DNA of 64,000 bases from DASUPK01 sp963843085 (GCA_963843085.1 CAWJJG010000011.1:744001-808000), one strand, 5' to 3'. Positions 16,403 to 25,350 are shown, counted from the first letter of the stretch. A program made the numbers and translations. The notes: a model not told the origin generated them from the letters alone.

Positions 16403-17614
16403 TTGTCAGGTTTTCTGACACTTAGCCCCGAGACCACCGAGTGGAGCGATGCCGGGCGTGAGGATTTTCTGCGCGCCCACGCCGAGGAGATCTATGAAGA
16501 GCTCACCGACGGCTTCTCGAGGGCGCTCCGCGATCAGGAGCTGCTCGCCGCGGCCGCCGAGCGGTACCCCGGGCTGGTCCCCAGCGCTGATCAGATGGCC
16601 CCCGAGTCTGAGCGCCGCCTCGCCGACAAGCAGGGTCTCGAGATCGCGCAGGGACTCTTCCTGTCGCACGTGCTCGCCTCCCCGCGCGCCGGCACGCACC
16701 TGGCCTGGGCGATGTTGCAGCCGACGCGCGATGCACTGGAGCGGATCGACGACTTCCGCGCCGGCGGCGTGGCCGACCTCGGCACGGCCCACGTGCGCCG
16801 CGAGGGGAGCGTCGGCCATCTGGAGATCCGCAACCCGCGCCACCTGAACGCCGAGGACGACACGACGATCAAGCCGACGGAGGTGGCCGTCGACTTGATC
16901 CTGCTCGACCCGGAGATCGAGATCGGCGTGATGCGCGGCGGCGTGGTCGATCACCCGCGCTACGCCGGGGCGCGGATCTTCGGCGCGGGCCTCAACCTGA
17001 CCAGGCTCTACCTCGGTCAGCTGCCCTTCGTCTTCTTCATCACCCGCGACCTCGGCTACGTCAACAAGATCTACCGCGGTCTGAGCGGACCGAAGTTCCG
17101 CCCCGGCGCGCCCGAGGAGACCACCGAGAAGCTCTGGGTCGCAGCCGTCGAGACGTATGCGATCGGCGGTGCCTGCCAGCTGCTCCACGTCATGGATCAC
17201 GTGCTCGCCGCCCGCGGCGCCCGTCTCTTCCTGCCGGCGCGCAAAGAGGGAATCATCCCCGGCGCCTCGCCGTTGCGCATGCCGCGCTCGGTCGGCGATC
17301 GCCTGGCGCGCCAGGCGATCCTCTCCGGTCGCGAGTTCGAAGCCGGGGTCCCGCCCGCCGAGCTGCTCTGCGACGAGGTCGTCGACCCGGATGCCATGGA
17401 CGACGCGCTCGAGGCGCGGATCGAGGCGCTCACCAGCTCGGGGCTGATCAACGCGGCCGCCAACCGCCGGGCCCTCCGAGTCGGCGAAGAGCCGCTCGAC
17501 GTCTTCCGTCAGTACATGGCGACCTTCTCCCGGGAGCAGGCCCACTGCCACCTGAGCCCGGCGCTCGTCCGGAACCTCGAGGAGCACTGGAATGCGCGTC
17601 AGCGAAAGCTCTGA
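16403..17614 (+). CDS. DpgC-like cofactor-independent arylacetyl-CoA dioxygenase (crotonase fold)
   Basis: A 403-residue protein matching the (3,5-dihydroxyphenyl)acetyl-CoA 1,2-dioxygenase family. An all-helical N-terminal domain is followed by a crotonase domain with IRNPRHLNAEDDTT, MRGGVVDHPRYAGARIFGAG, IGGACQLLHVMDHVLA (oxyanion Gly near 255-256) and FLPARKEGIIPGA, all family hallmarks. DpgC uses O2 without metal or flavin to convert an arylacetyl-CoA to an arylglyoxylate and free CoA. No ATG or GTG fits the N-terminus. TTG at 16403 lies inside an inverted repeat and CTG at 16415 is an alternative. It overlaps the PaaK-like gene by 23 bp. No glycopeptide-antibiotic genes surround it, so a catabolic role is more likely. 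Confidence 0.82.
   Translation: MSGFLTLSPETTEWSDAGREDFLRAHAEEIYEELTDGFSRALRDQELLAAAAERYPGLVPSADQMAPESERRLADKQGLEIAQGLFLSHVLASPRAGTHLAWAMLQPTRDALERIDDFRAGGVADLGTAHVRREGSVGHLEIRNPRHLNAEDDTTIKPTEVAVDLILLDPEIEIGVMRGGVVDHPRYAGARIFGAGLNLTRLYLGQLPFVFFITRDLGYVNKIYRGLSGPKFRPGAPEETTEKLWVAAVETYAIGGACQLLHVMDHVLAARGARLFLPARKEGIIPGASPLRMPRSVGDRLARQAILSGREFEAGVPPAELLCDEVVDPDAMDDALEARIEALTSSGLINAAANRRALRVGEEPLDVFRQYMATFSREQAHCHLSPALVRNLEEHWNARQRKL
16404..16420. promoter_or_regulatory. Perfect inverted repeat TGTCAG-N5-CTGACA, putative operator
   Basis: Two perfect 6-bp arms separated by 5 bp lie in the 18-bp divergent space between the acetoacetyl-CoA synthetase start (16384) and the dioxygenase start (16403), covering the latter. 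The size and symmetry suit a TetR- or GntR-type dimer. A short hairpin at the 5' end of a leaderless mRNA is the other possibility. Confidence 0.5.
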
Positions 17615-18911
17615 GCCCGCGATCTGGGACCCGGTCGAGACGGGTCCTCGCGAAAAGCTCCGCGAGCTCCAGCTCGAGCGGCTTCGGGCCACGATCGCGC
17701 GGGTGATCGGCAACCAGCCGCCGATCGCCTCCCGGCTGGCGGAGGCGGGCATCGGCGAAGCGCGCGAGATCAAATCCCTCGACGACCTCGCGCGGCTGCC
17801 GTTCAGCCGCAAGTCCGATCTGCGCGATCACTACCCGTTCGGGCTGCTGGCGGTGGCGCGCGAGCAGGTCGTCCGTCTGCACGCCTCCAGCGGATCGCAC
17901 GGCAAGCCCACGGTGGTCGGGTATACGCGCGCCGACCTCGACACGTGGACGGAGGTGATGGCCCGCTGCATGACCGCTGCCGGCGTCCGCCCCGGGATGA
18001 CCGTCCACAACGCGAACGGCTACGGCCTCTTCACCGGAGGCCTCGGCTTCCATCAGGGAGCTGAGCGGATCGGCGCCACCGTGATCCCGGTCTCCGGCGG
18101 ATTCACCGCCCGCCAGGCGATGCTCCTCTCGGACCTCGGAGGGCAGGCGCTGTGCGCGACGCCGTCCTATGCGCTGGTGATCGCGCAGGCGATCCGGGAG
18201 GCGGGGATCGACCCGGCTGAGCTCTCACTGGAAATCGGGCTCTTCGGCGGGGAGCCCTGGACCGATGAGATGCGCGACCAGCTCGACCGCGAGCTCGCCA
18301 TCGACGCGGTCAACTTCTACGGGCTCTCGGAGATGTGCGGTCCCGGCGTCGCCTCGGAGTGCCGGATCGCTCGCGACGGGCTGCACGTCCAGGAGGACCA
18401 CTTCCTCGTCGAGGTCGTCGACCCGGAGAGCGACGAGCCGCTGCCGGAGGGCACCGACGGCGAGCTCGTCTTCACCACGCTCACCAAGGAGGCCCAGCCG
18501 CTGCTCCGATACCGGACCGGCGACATCGGCTCACTCACCAGCGAGCCCTGCGCCTGCGGCCGCACGCTGGCCCGCATCGCCGCACTTCGGGGACGCCTCG
18601 ACGACATGCTGATCATCCGCGGCGTCAACCTCTTTCCCTCGACGATCGAGACGCTGCTCCTCGGCGTCGAGGAGGTCGGCCCCCACTATCGCCTGATCGT
18701 CGAGCGGCGGGCGGAGATGGACGAGGTGAGCGTCGAGTGCGAGCCGGCCGACGCCGAGGTCGACCGTGCCGCCCTCGCCGAGCGCCTCGAGGTCCTTCTC
18801 CGCGACCACACGGGAATCCGGATCCCGGTCACGATCGTCGAGCCAGGCGGCCTGCCGCGGAGCGATGGCAAGGCTGTCCGGGTGATCGACCGCCGTCAGT
18901 CTGGGCGGTAG
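17592..18911 (+). CDS. Phenylacetate-CoA ligase-like (PaaK family) AMP-dependent ligase
   Basis: A 439-residue ligase with the PaaK layout: LPFSRKSDLRDHYPFG (residues 69-84), the P-loop SSGSHGKPT (99-107, with SH in place of the common TT), YGLSEMCGPG and YRTGD for adenylate binding, then the small C-terminal domain LFPSTIETLLL. It forms aryl-CoA thioesters, classically phenylacetyl-CoA, from acid, ATP and CoA. It overlaps the DpgC-like gene by 23 bp, so the two are translated together. This supports a route arylacetate to arylacetyl-CoA to arylglyoxylate. Whether the acid is phenylacetate or a hydroxy/methoxy derivative cannot be told. Confidence 0.85.
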   Translation: MRVSESSEPAIWDPVETGPREKLRELQLERLRATIARVIGNQPPIASRLAEAGIGEAREIKSLDDLARLPFSRKSDLRDHYPFGLLAVAREQVVRLHASSGSHGKPTVVGYTRADLDTWTEVMARCMTAAGVRPGMTVHNANGYGLFTGGLGFHQGAERIGATVIPVSGGFTARQAMLLSDLGGQALCATPSYALVIAQAIREAGIDPAELSLEIGLFGGEPWTDEMRDQLDRELAIDAVNFYGLSEMCGPGVASECRIARDGLHVQEDHFLVEVVDPESDEPLPEGTDGELVFTTLTKEAQPLLRYRTGDIGSLTSEPCACGRTLARIAALRGRLDDMLIIRGVNLFPSTIETLLLGVEEVGPHYRLIVERRAEMDEVSVECEPADAEVDRAALAERLEVLLRDHTGIRIPVTIVEPGGLPRSDGKAVRVIDRRQSGR

Positions 18912-18913
18912 GC

Positions 18914-19807
18914 CTACGCCGGCGCGCCCACGGCGCCCGCGGCCACCTCGCCTAGCCGCCGCAACGTCGGCAAGGCGTCGTCCCGGCGCCAGGCGAGAGC
19001 GATCCCCATGGTCGGCTCGGGAGAGGCGAACCGGCGGTAGACGGCCCCCGGGATGCGCAGGCTGCGTGAGCGCTCGAGCATGATGAAGGAGATCCCCGCG
19101 CCCTCGGCGACCGCCGAGACGATCCGCTCCTCCTCGGGCTCCGTCCGGTCGATCGGACGCCAGGGCGGATCGCCGTAGACCTCGCGGCGCACCTCCCGCC
19201 AGGCACCGGGCCCATGACTCTCCGGCCACCAGACGAGCGGCTCCTCACGGAGATCCTCGGGCCGCACCGTCGTCCGCTTCGTCAGCCTATGGTCCTTGGG
19301 GAGCACGCAGACCATCGGCTCCCTGCCGAGAACCAGCTCCTCGAGGGCGGGCTGCTCGAGCGGAGGACGGACGAAACCCGCGTCGATATCCCCCTCCAGC
19401 AGCTGCTCGATGTGGAGCATGGTGTTGCCGACGCCCAGCTCGAGGTCCACGGCGGGATATCGCCGACGGTACTCGGCCACGATCGCGCCGGCGATTCCTC
19501 CGGTCAGCGATCGGGTCAGGCTGAGCCGGAGCCGGCCGAGCTCGCCGGCACCCGTCGAACGCGCAAGTGCCGCCGCCTGGTCCGCGTGGGCGAGCAGCTC
19601 CCGCGCCTCCGGGAGGAATGCCTCACCCGCGGCGGTGAGAGCGGCCCCGCGGCGATTGCGCTGGAAGAGCTCGACGCCCAGCTCTGCCTCGAGCGTGCGG
19701 ATCTGCTGGCTGACGCTGGGCTGCGCCAGGTGGAGCCGATCGGCGGCGCGGCGAAAATGCAGCTCCTCGGCGACTGCAACGAAGGATGAGAGCTGCCGCA
19801 ACTCCAT
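18914..19807 (-). CDS. LysR family transcriptional regulator
   Basis: A 297-residue LysR protein. The N-terminal winged helix-turn-helix is MELRQLSSFVAVAEELHFRR through LAQPSVSQQIRTLE (residues 1-40). It is followed by the linker helix and a two-lobe effector domain (LRLSLTRSLTGGIAGAIV onward). The ATG at 19807 is preferred to an in-frame start at 19834 because the HTH normally begins within a few residues. It is divergent from the His-domain phosphotransferase gene across 106 bp, the classic arrangement for a LysR activator of the neighbouring operon with an aromatic or CoA-ester effector. It converges end-on with the PaaK-like gene, with 2 bp between. Confidence 0.9.
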   Translation of the reverse strand: MELRQLSSFVAVAEELHFRRAADRLHLAQPSVSQQIRTLEAELGVELFQRNRRGAALTAAGEAFLPEARELLAHADQAAALARSTGAGELGRLRLSLTRSLTGGIAGAIVAEYRRRYPAVDLELGVGNTMLHIEQLLEGDIDAGFVRPPLEQPALEELVLGREPMVCVLPKDHRLTKRTTVRPEDLREEPLVWWPESHGPGAWREVRREVYGDPPWRPIDRTEPEEERIVSAVAEGAGISFIMLERSRSLRIPGAVYRRFASPEPTMGIALAWRRDDALPTLRRLGEVAAGAVGAPA

Positions 19808-19870
19808 CCGGCCATGATAGGCACGGCCTTTCACAGGCGTTGGAATCGGGTCTTGATCGGACCACCGCCG

Positions 19871-19888
19871 GACCCGTAACGTCGGGTC
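19871..19888. promoter_or_regulatory. Inverted repeat GACCCG-N6-CGGGTC in the LysR/kinase-subunit intergenic region
   Basis: Perfect 6-bp arms lie between the divergent LysR gene and the 611-residue phosphotransferase subunit, 26 bp before the start of the latter. It may be a LysR operator near the promoter, or an mRNA hairpin just upstream of the GGAGGAGG ribosome site at 19901-19908. Sequence alone does not distinguish these. Confidence 0.4.
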
Positions 19889-19913
19889 ACGGAGAGCAAC
19901 GGAGGAGGATGAG

Positions 19914-21749
19914 ATGTCAGCTACCGCCGAGACCGGGGTCGAGGGTTTCCTGAGCCCCTTCGAGGTGCCCGCGCCCGGCGGCTGCGAGGGCTGGGAGTCG
20001 ATGTTCCCCTACTACGCCCTGTTCAGCGAGGAGCGCCGCGAGAACGAGGAGCGGCGCGGCTGGTTCCGGGACGGCATGCACTTCCCCGAGCCGATGTTCC
20101 CCTTCGACTTCGTGACCGCGGATTCTCCCTACCTCGCCCTCGGCCAGGCCAACTCGCGGATCTTCCTGGTGCCACCCGCGCTCGGCATCGACCACCGGGT
20201 CCTCTACGGGTGGGTCTACATGAGCGCCAACCCGGTGACGGACGAGGCGGAGATCGGTCGCCGCGCCCAGGAGTTCGAGAAGCGGGCAGGGTTCTACTTC
20301 CAGAACTGGGACGAGCTCTACGGCCGCTGGCAGCAGAAGGTCGAGGACGAGATCAGCGGGATCGAGGCGCTCGAGGTCCCCGACCTCCCGGACGTCGAGG
20401 ACGAGGCGGTCGTCACCGAGGCCCGAGGCCTCGGGTCGAGCCACACGCTGCTCGTCGCATACAACCGCCTGCTCGAGAGCATCGATCGGATCTGGCAATA
20501 CCACTTCGAGTTCCTCAACCTGGGATACGCGGCATACCTCGTCTTCTACGAGCTGTGCAAGCGGTCCTTTCCCGACATCTCCGATCAGACGATCGCGACG
20601 ATGGTCTCCGGGATCGACGTGGTCCTCTTCCGTCCCGACGAGGAGCTCAAGCGCCTCGCGAGGCGCGCGGTCGAGGACGGGATCGCCGACGCGGTCAAGA
20701 CTGCCTCGGACGAGCCGGCACTGCGCGCCGCCCTCTCCGGTAAGGACGAGGGTGAGGCGTGGCTTGCGGACTGGGACGAGACGAAGTCGCCCTGGTTCAA
20801 CTACTCCAACGGCAACGGCTTCTACCACCACCACCGATCGTGGATCGACGATCCCGCAATCCCGATCGCCGGCGTGCGCTCATACATCGAGCGGCTGCAG
20901 GCCGATGAGGACATCGAGCGGCCCCTCGAGGCGGTGATGGCGCAGCGGGACAGGATCGCCTCGGAGTACCGGGGCCTGCTTCCGGATGACGAGGCTCGCG
21001 AGGCGTTTGATCAGGCTCTCGGCCTCTCCCGCACGGTCTTCCCCTATGTGGAGAGCCACAACTTCTACGTCGAGCACTGGTACCACACCGTCTTCTGGAA
21101 CAAGGTGCGGGAGTTCGGCGGCCTGCTCGCGCGGAACGGCTTCCTGGACGACGCGGAGGATGTCTTCTATCTGCAGCGCGGCGAGGTCTCGGATGCTCTG
21201 GTCGACCTGAGGCTGGCGTGGGCGGCCGGATCGGACGCTCGCGGCCCCGGCTACTGGCCTCCGATCGTCGCCCAGCGCAGGCGGATCATGGAGGCGATGC
21301 GCGCCTGGTCGCCGCCGCCGGCCCTGGGAGCGGTGCCCGAGGCGATCACCGAGCCGCTCACGATCATGCTCTGGGGCATCACGACGGAGCGGGTGCAGGA
21401 GTGGGCGGCCGCCGAGAGCGACGGAGGCGGGTCGCTCAGAGGCTTCGCCGGCTCGTCAGGCGTCGTGGAGGGCACCGCCCGCGTGATCCTCGACGTTCGC
21501 GACATCGGTGACCTGGAGGAGGGCGAAATCCTCGTGGCCCCGGTTACGTCGCCGAGCTGGACGCCGGTATTCGGGAAGGTCGCCGCGGCCGTCTCCGATA
21601 TCGGCGGAATCATGTCCCACGCGGCGATCGTCGCCCGCGAGTACGGGATGCCGGCGGTGGTGGGAACCGGGAACGCCACCGCGCGAATCAAGACCGGCGA
21701 CCGGGTCCGCGTCGACGGCGACGAGGGCGTCGTCACGATCGTCTCTTGA
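19914..21749 (+). CDS. PEP-utilizing-enzyme type phosphohistidine subunit, phenylphosphate synthase/HpeI-like (copy 1)
   Basis: A 611-residue protein with two parts. About 500 residues form a mostly helical, aromatic-rich substrate domain (CEGWESMFPYYALF, MHFPEPMFPFDF, NWDELYGRWQQK). The C-terminal swivelling domain has SDIGGIMSHAAIVAREYG with the phospho-acceptor His at about 569. The protein is homologous from end to end to the 614-residue one at 29863-31707. It has no ATP-grasp domain of its own. Such subunits pair with a separate ATP-binding subunit in phenylphosphate synthase and in the HpeHI kinase, which phosphorylate phenolic hydroxyls. It has a strong GGAGGAGG site, probably LysR control, and a TTGA overlap with the next gene. 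The aryl-kinase role is inference. Confidence 0.75.
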   Translation: MSATAETGVEGFLSPFEVPAPGGCEGWESMFPYYALFSEERRENEERRGWFRDGMHFPEPMFPFDFVTADSPYLALGQANSRIFLVPPALGIDHRVLYGWVYMSANPVTDEAEIGRRAQEFEKRAGFYFQNWDELYGRWQQKVEDEISGIEALEVPDLPDVEDEAVVTEARGLGSSHTLLVAYNRLLESIDRIWQYHFEFLNLGYAAYLVFYELCKRSFPDISDQTIATMVSGIDVVLFRPDEELKRLARRAVEDGIADAVKTASDEPALRAALSGKDEGEAWLADWDETKSPWFNYSNGNGFYHHHRSWIDDPAIPIAGVRSYIERLQADEDIERPLEAVMAQRDRIASEYRGLLPDDEAREAFDQALGLSRTVFPYVESHNFYVEHWYHTVFWNKVREFGGLLARNGFLDDAEDVFYLQRGEVSDALVDLRLAWAAGSDARGPGYWPPIVAQRRRIMEAMRAWSPPPALGAVPEAITEPLTIMLWGITTERVQEWAAAESDGGGSLRGFAGSSGVVEGTARVILDVRDIGDLEEGEILVAPVTSPSWTPVFGKVAAAVSDIGGIMSHAAIVAREYGMPAVVGTGNATARIKTGDRVRVDGDEGVVTIVS

Positions 21750-23398
21750 GCGACGCGCGCTACGACGCCGTCGTCGCGGGTGGCGGACACCACGCGACGA
21801 TCATCGCCTGTTACCTCGCGCGCGCGGGACAGAGCGTCTGCGTTTTGGAGAGGACGCCCCACTTCGGCGGCGGGGCCTGCACCAGCGAGGGCCCTGCACC
21901 CGGGTACCTGATGAACCACTGCAGCCACTGGACCCGCTTCTACGGGCACCCGGCCTACCGGGACTTCGACCTCGCGGCGGAGGGCCTGCGCTACGTCTTT
22001 CCCGAGCAGAACGAGGGAATGATCTTCGACGACGGCTCCTCATTCATCGGCTACTCCGCCTCCCGCGTCGTCGATGCATCCACCGGGAAGCAGGAGCGCT
22101 CCGAGGAGAACATCCGGAGGACCTTCGACCAGATCGCGGCGGTCTCTCCGCGGGACGCCGAGACGTACCTGACGCTGCTCGAGGCATACGAGCGACACTG
22201 GAAGCGGGCCTTCCGGACGCATCGCTTCAGCGCCCCGCCGCCGTGGGGCTCACCCGACCCCCTCGAGGAGCTGCTCGAGGTCCCAGACAGCCGCATCGAG
22301 CCAGTCCATCAGCTGATGACCCTGCGACAGCTCGCGTTCGACTTCTTCGAGAGCACCGAGATGCGCATCCTCTTCATGCGAGCCGCGACGACCTCGACCG
22401 GCTGCTACCCCGACGACGTCCCGGGACTGCAGGGGCTGATCCACGTGCTGCCCCTCGCCCTCTCCTTCGAGCCGGCCGCGATCGCCGTGGGCGGGAGCCA
22501 GGCGATCACGGATGCCCTGATGTCCGCCGGCCGGAGGATGGGGGTCGACTATCTGAGCTCAGCCGAGGTCGATCGCATCATCGTTGAAGGCGACCACGCG
22601 ACGGGGGTCGAGCTGGCGGATGGATCCCGGATCGATGCCGAGTTGGTGGTCAGCGACCTTGGGCTGCCCCAGACGGTCCTGCGCCTCCTACGCGACACGG
22701 ACGTCGACTCGGATCTCACGCGGCAGATCGGGAACATCCACTACGACCGCGGTCAGCTGCTCTGGGCCAACCTCGCCATCCACGAGCCGCCGCGCTACGC
22801 GGCCGAGGCGAGCAATCCGGGCGTGGGCGAGCAGCCGCGCCTCTACTGGGGGCCGAAGGACCTCGACTACCTCACCCTCCGCTACCAGCCGGAGATCTTC
22901 ATGGAGGGGTTCGCCCGTCGGCCGTACGTGCTCTGCTCGGTCGACAGCATTTGGGACGAGACACGCGCGCCCGCGGGCAGCCACATCGTCGGGGTCGAGG
23001 AGTTCGCTGCCCCGCGTCGCCTCTTCTCCGACTCCGCCTGGCGGGAGCTCAAGGACCGCTTCATGGACAACCTGCTCCGCGAGTGGGAGCGCTACGCGCC
23101 CAACATGACGAAGGGCAACGTGGTGGCCGCGCGCGTGTACGGCCCCGACGACATCGAGCGGCAGCGCCCGGATATGGCCGAGGGCGGCTACTCGGCCGGC
23201 AGCACCATCGCATCGCAGCTCGGGCGCTTCCGGCCGATCGCAGGCGCAAACTCCTACCGACTGCTCTTGGACAACGTCTACAACTGCTCGGCCAACCTTC
23301 ATTCCGGGCCCGGCATCGGCCGCGGCTCGAGCTGGAACTGCTTCCAGGAGATCGCGCGCGACCTCGCGATCGAGGCACCCGCGCTCGCCACTCGATGA
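21746..23398 (+). CDS. FAD-dependent oxidoreductase, phytoene desaturase-like
   Basis: A 550-residue flavoprotein of the COG1233 type. The dinucleotide motif is VVAGGGHHATIIACYLARAG (residues 9-28), with His-His replacing the usual x-x-G positions. It is followed by VCVLERTPHFGGGACTSEG and a C-terminal FAD segment ending NLHSGPGIGRGSSWNC. Relatives desaturate or isomerise long isoprenoid or other hydrophobic substrates. In this setting it may desaturate an aromatic side chain, but there is no direct evidence. It starts with TTG overlapping the phosphotransferase stop (TTGA) and ends in an ATGA overlap with an SDR gene, so all three are coupled. Confidence 0.75.
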   Translation: MSDARYDAVVAGGGHHATIIACYLARAGQSVCVLERTPHFGGGACTSEGPAPGYLMNHCSHWTRFYGHPAYRDFDLAAEGLRYVFPEQNEGMIFDDGSSFIGYSASRVVDASTGKQERSEENIRRTFDQIAAVSPRDAETYLTLLEAYERHWKRAFRTHRFSAPPPWGSPDPLEELLEVPDSRIEPVHQLMTLRQLAFDFFESTEMRILFMRAATTSTGCYPDDVPGLQGLIHVLPLALSFEPAAIAVGGSQAITDALMSAGRRMGVDYLSSAEVDRIIVEGDHATGVELADGSRIDAELVVSDLGLPQTVLRLLRDTDVDSDLTRQIGNIHYDRGQLLWANLAIHEPPRYAAEASNPGVGEQPRLYWGPKDLDYLTLRYQPEIFMEGFARRPYVLCSVDSIWDETRAPAGSHIVGVEEFAAPRRLFSDSAWRELKDRFMDNLLREWERYAPNMTKGNVVAARVYGPDDIERQRPDMAEGGYSAGSTIASQLGRFRPIAGANSYRLLLDNVYNCSANLHSGPGIGRGSSWNCFQEIARDLAIEAPALATR

Positions 23399-24117
23399 AG
23401 CTCGACGGCGGGCGGGTTCTCATCACAGGCGCCGCCCGGGGGCTCGGGCTGGAGCTCGCGCTGCACCTGCGGGGCGAGGGGGCCCAGGTGCTGGGGGCAG
23501 ACCTCGTGGAGAGCTCCGCTGCGCTGGAGCAGGCCGGGGTCCATCTCGTCCAGGCCGACGTCAGCTCGGAGCCCGGCGTCGAGCGGCTCGCGGATGCGGC
23601 CCGAGACCGGCTCGGCGGGCTCGACGCTCTGGTCAACAATGCTGCGGTGGTGGATCTGGAGCGGCGCCCCTTCTGGGAGATAGCCGTCGAGGAGTGGGAC
23701 CGGATCCTTGCGGTGAACGTCCGAGGGCCCTGGCTCTGTGCGAAGGCGATGCTGCCGATGCTGCGGGAGTCCGACGGCGGCGCGATCGTGAACCTGACAT
23801 CGGAGACCGCGTTCACCGGCTCTCCCGGCATCGCCCACTACGCCTCGTCGAAGGGCGCCCTGGTCTCGCTCACGCGGGCACTGGCGCGCGAGCTGGGGGA
23901 CGAGGGAATCCGGGTGAACGCCGTGGCCCCCGGCTACATGCCGACCGAGGGGTCCCGAAGCATGACGCCCGGCGGGTACGACCCGAGTGCGACGCCACTC
24001 GGGAGGGTGGGCGAGCCGAGCGACCTGCTCGGCGCTGTCGCATTTCTCCTCTCCGATCACAGCGGATTCGTCACCGGCCAGACGCTGCTGGTCAACGGCG
24101 GGCGGCTGATGCGCTGA
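23395..24117 (+). CDS. Short-chain dehydrogenase/reductase
   Basis: A 240-residue classical SDR. The cofactor motif is LITGAARGLGLEL (residues 9-21), NNAAV gives the structural Asn, NLTSETAF the catalytic Ser, and YASSKGALV the Tyr-x3-Lys pair. The segment VNAVAPGYMPTEG and the ending VTGQTLLVNGG are standard. An acidic residue after strand 2 (LGADLVES) favours NAD(H). It is the last gene of the LysR-linked operon and converges with the MFS gene, with 3 bp between the stops. It probably oxidises or reduces a side-chain hydroxyl or ketone of the compound handled by the operon. Confidence 0.88.
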   Translation: MKLDGGRVLITGAARGLGLELALHLRGEGAQVLGADLVESSAALEQAGVHLVQADVSSEPGVERLADAARDRLGGLDALVNNAAVVDLERRPFWEIAVEEWDRILAVNVRGPWLCAKAMLPMLRESDGGAIVNLTSETAFTGSPGIAHYASSKGALVSLTRALARELGDEGIRVNAVAPGYMPTEGSRSMTPGGYDPSATPLGRVGEPSDLLGAVAFLLSDHSGFVTGQTLLVNGGRLMR

Positions 24118-24120
24118 GGC

Positions 24121-25350
24121 CTACGGCACCGGCTCCAATGCCGGCTCCAATGGGACGCGATCGCACCAGAGCTCATAGATCAGCAGGGCGCCCAGGCCGC
24201 AGGCGGCGATCGTGATTCCCATCGGCAGCGCGTCGTGGTTCCCGGCGACGCCGGCCAGCGGCGCGAGAACGGCTCCGAGGCCGAACTGGCCGAGGCCATA
24301 GAGCGCCGACGCACTCCCGGCCCTCTCACCCTGGTGGGCCAGCGCCAGGGCTGTCGAGTTGGGCACGATCAGCCCGATGGCGCTCACCATCAGCCATAGG
24401 CCGGCCAACAGCGGAGTCAGGCCGGCATCGAGGACCACCGACAGTAGGGTGACGACGCCACCGGCCGCGCTCATCAGCGCCCCGGCGCGCAGCAACACAC
24501 TTGGTCCGACTCGCTCGACGTACCGCCCGCTGATCTGCGAGAGCGCAACGAGCCCCGCCGCGTTGGCGGCGAAGGCCACGCTGAATTCCTGTGGCGAGAG
24601 CCCGTGGATGTCCTCGAGGACGAACGGCGCGCCCGCGATGTAGCTGAACATCGCGGCGAATCCCAGGCTCCCGACCAGCGCATAGGGCAGGAAGGTCCGG
24701 TCACCGATCAGGCGGCGAAAGACGCGAAGCTTGGTCCTGATGCCGGGCTCGTGCCGCAGATGGTCGGGAAGTGTCTCGACGAGGACGATGTTCGCCACCA
24801 CGAGGATCACTGAGCTGATCACCGCGAACACGACGAAGAGCCCGCGCCAGCTCGTGAAGCGGAGCACCTGGCCGCCGATGATCGGGGCGACGACGGGGGC
24901 GACCCCGCTGATCAGGACCAGCCGGGCGAACACCCTGGCGCCCGCTGAGCCGGTGTAGAGGTCTCGGACGATCGCCCGCGCGATCACGAACCCGACCCCC
25001 GCCGCGGCGCCCTGCACCAAGCGGAGGAAGACCAGCGTCCAGATGTTGGGCGAGAGCCCACACAGCAGCGAGGAGACCACGTAGGCGAGCAGGCCGACGA
25101 TGACCGGGGTGCGCCTGCCGACGTTGTCGCTGATCGACCCAGCCACCACCTGGCTGAGGGCGAGGCCCAGCAGGAAGGCGGTGAGGGTGAGCTGGCCGGT
25201 CGAGGTGCTGGTCCCGAGATCCGAGGTGAGCTCGGGCAACCCCGGGATATAGGCATCGATCGAGAGAGGCGCAATCCCCGTCAGGGCGCCCACCACGACG
25301 AAGATCGCGACCCGGTTCCCAGACGCGGGAGAGCGCGGCGATTCGCTCAA
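24121..25350 (-). CDS. MFS drug-resistance type transporter, Bcr/CflA subfamily (DHA1)
   Basis: A 409-residue protein with 12 predicted membrane helices. Family marks include LSIDAYIPGLPEL in helix 1, SQVVAGSISDNVGRRTPVI as the A-motif loop between helices 2 and 3, and VQGAAAGVGFVIARAIVRDL in helix 4. Bcr/CflA proteins export small molecules by proton antiport. At the end of an aromatic operon it may export a toxic intermediate. Uptake is less likely for this subfamily. The start overlaps the amidase stop (ATGA). Confidence 0.88.
   Translation of the reverse strand: MSESPRSPASGNRVAIFVVVGALTGIAPLSIDAYIPGLPELTSDLGTSTSTGQLTLTAFLLGLALSQVVAGSISDNVGRRTPVIVGLLAYVVSSLLCGLSPNIWTLVFLRLVQGAAAGVGFVIARAIVRDLYTGSAGARVFARLVLISGVAPVVAPIIGGQVLRFTSWRGLFVVFAVISSVILVVANIVLVETLPDHLRHEPGIRTKLRVFRRLIGDRTFLPYALVGSLGFAAMFSYIAGAPFVLEDIHGLSPQEFSVAFAANAAGLVALSQISGRYVERVGPSVLLRAGALMSAAGGVVTLLSVVLDAGLTPLLAGLWLMVSAIGLIVPNSTALALAHQGERAGSASALYGLGQFGLGAVLAPLAGVAGNHDALPMGITIAACGLGALLIYELWCDRVPLEPALEPVP

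Noticed and set aside
16403..17614. Part of a glycopeptide antibiotic (dpgABCD) cluster
   Set aside because: No type III polyketide synthase, DpgB/D, peptide synthetase or resistance genes are present around the DpgC-like gene.
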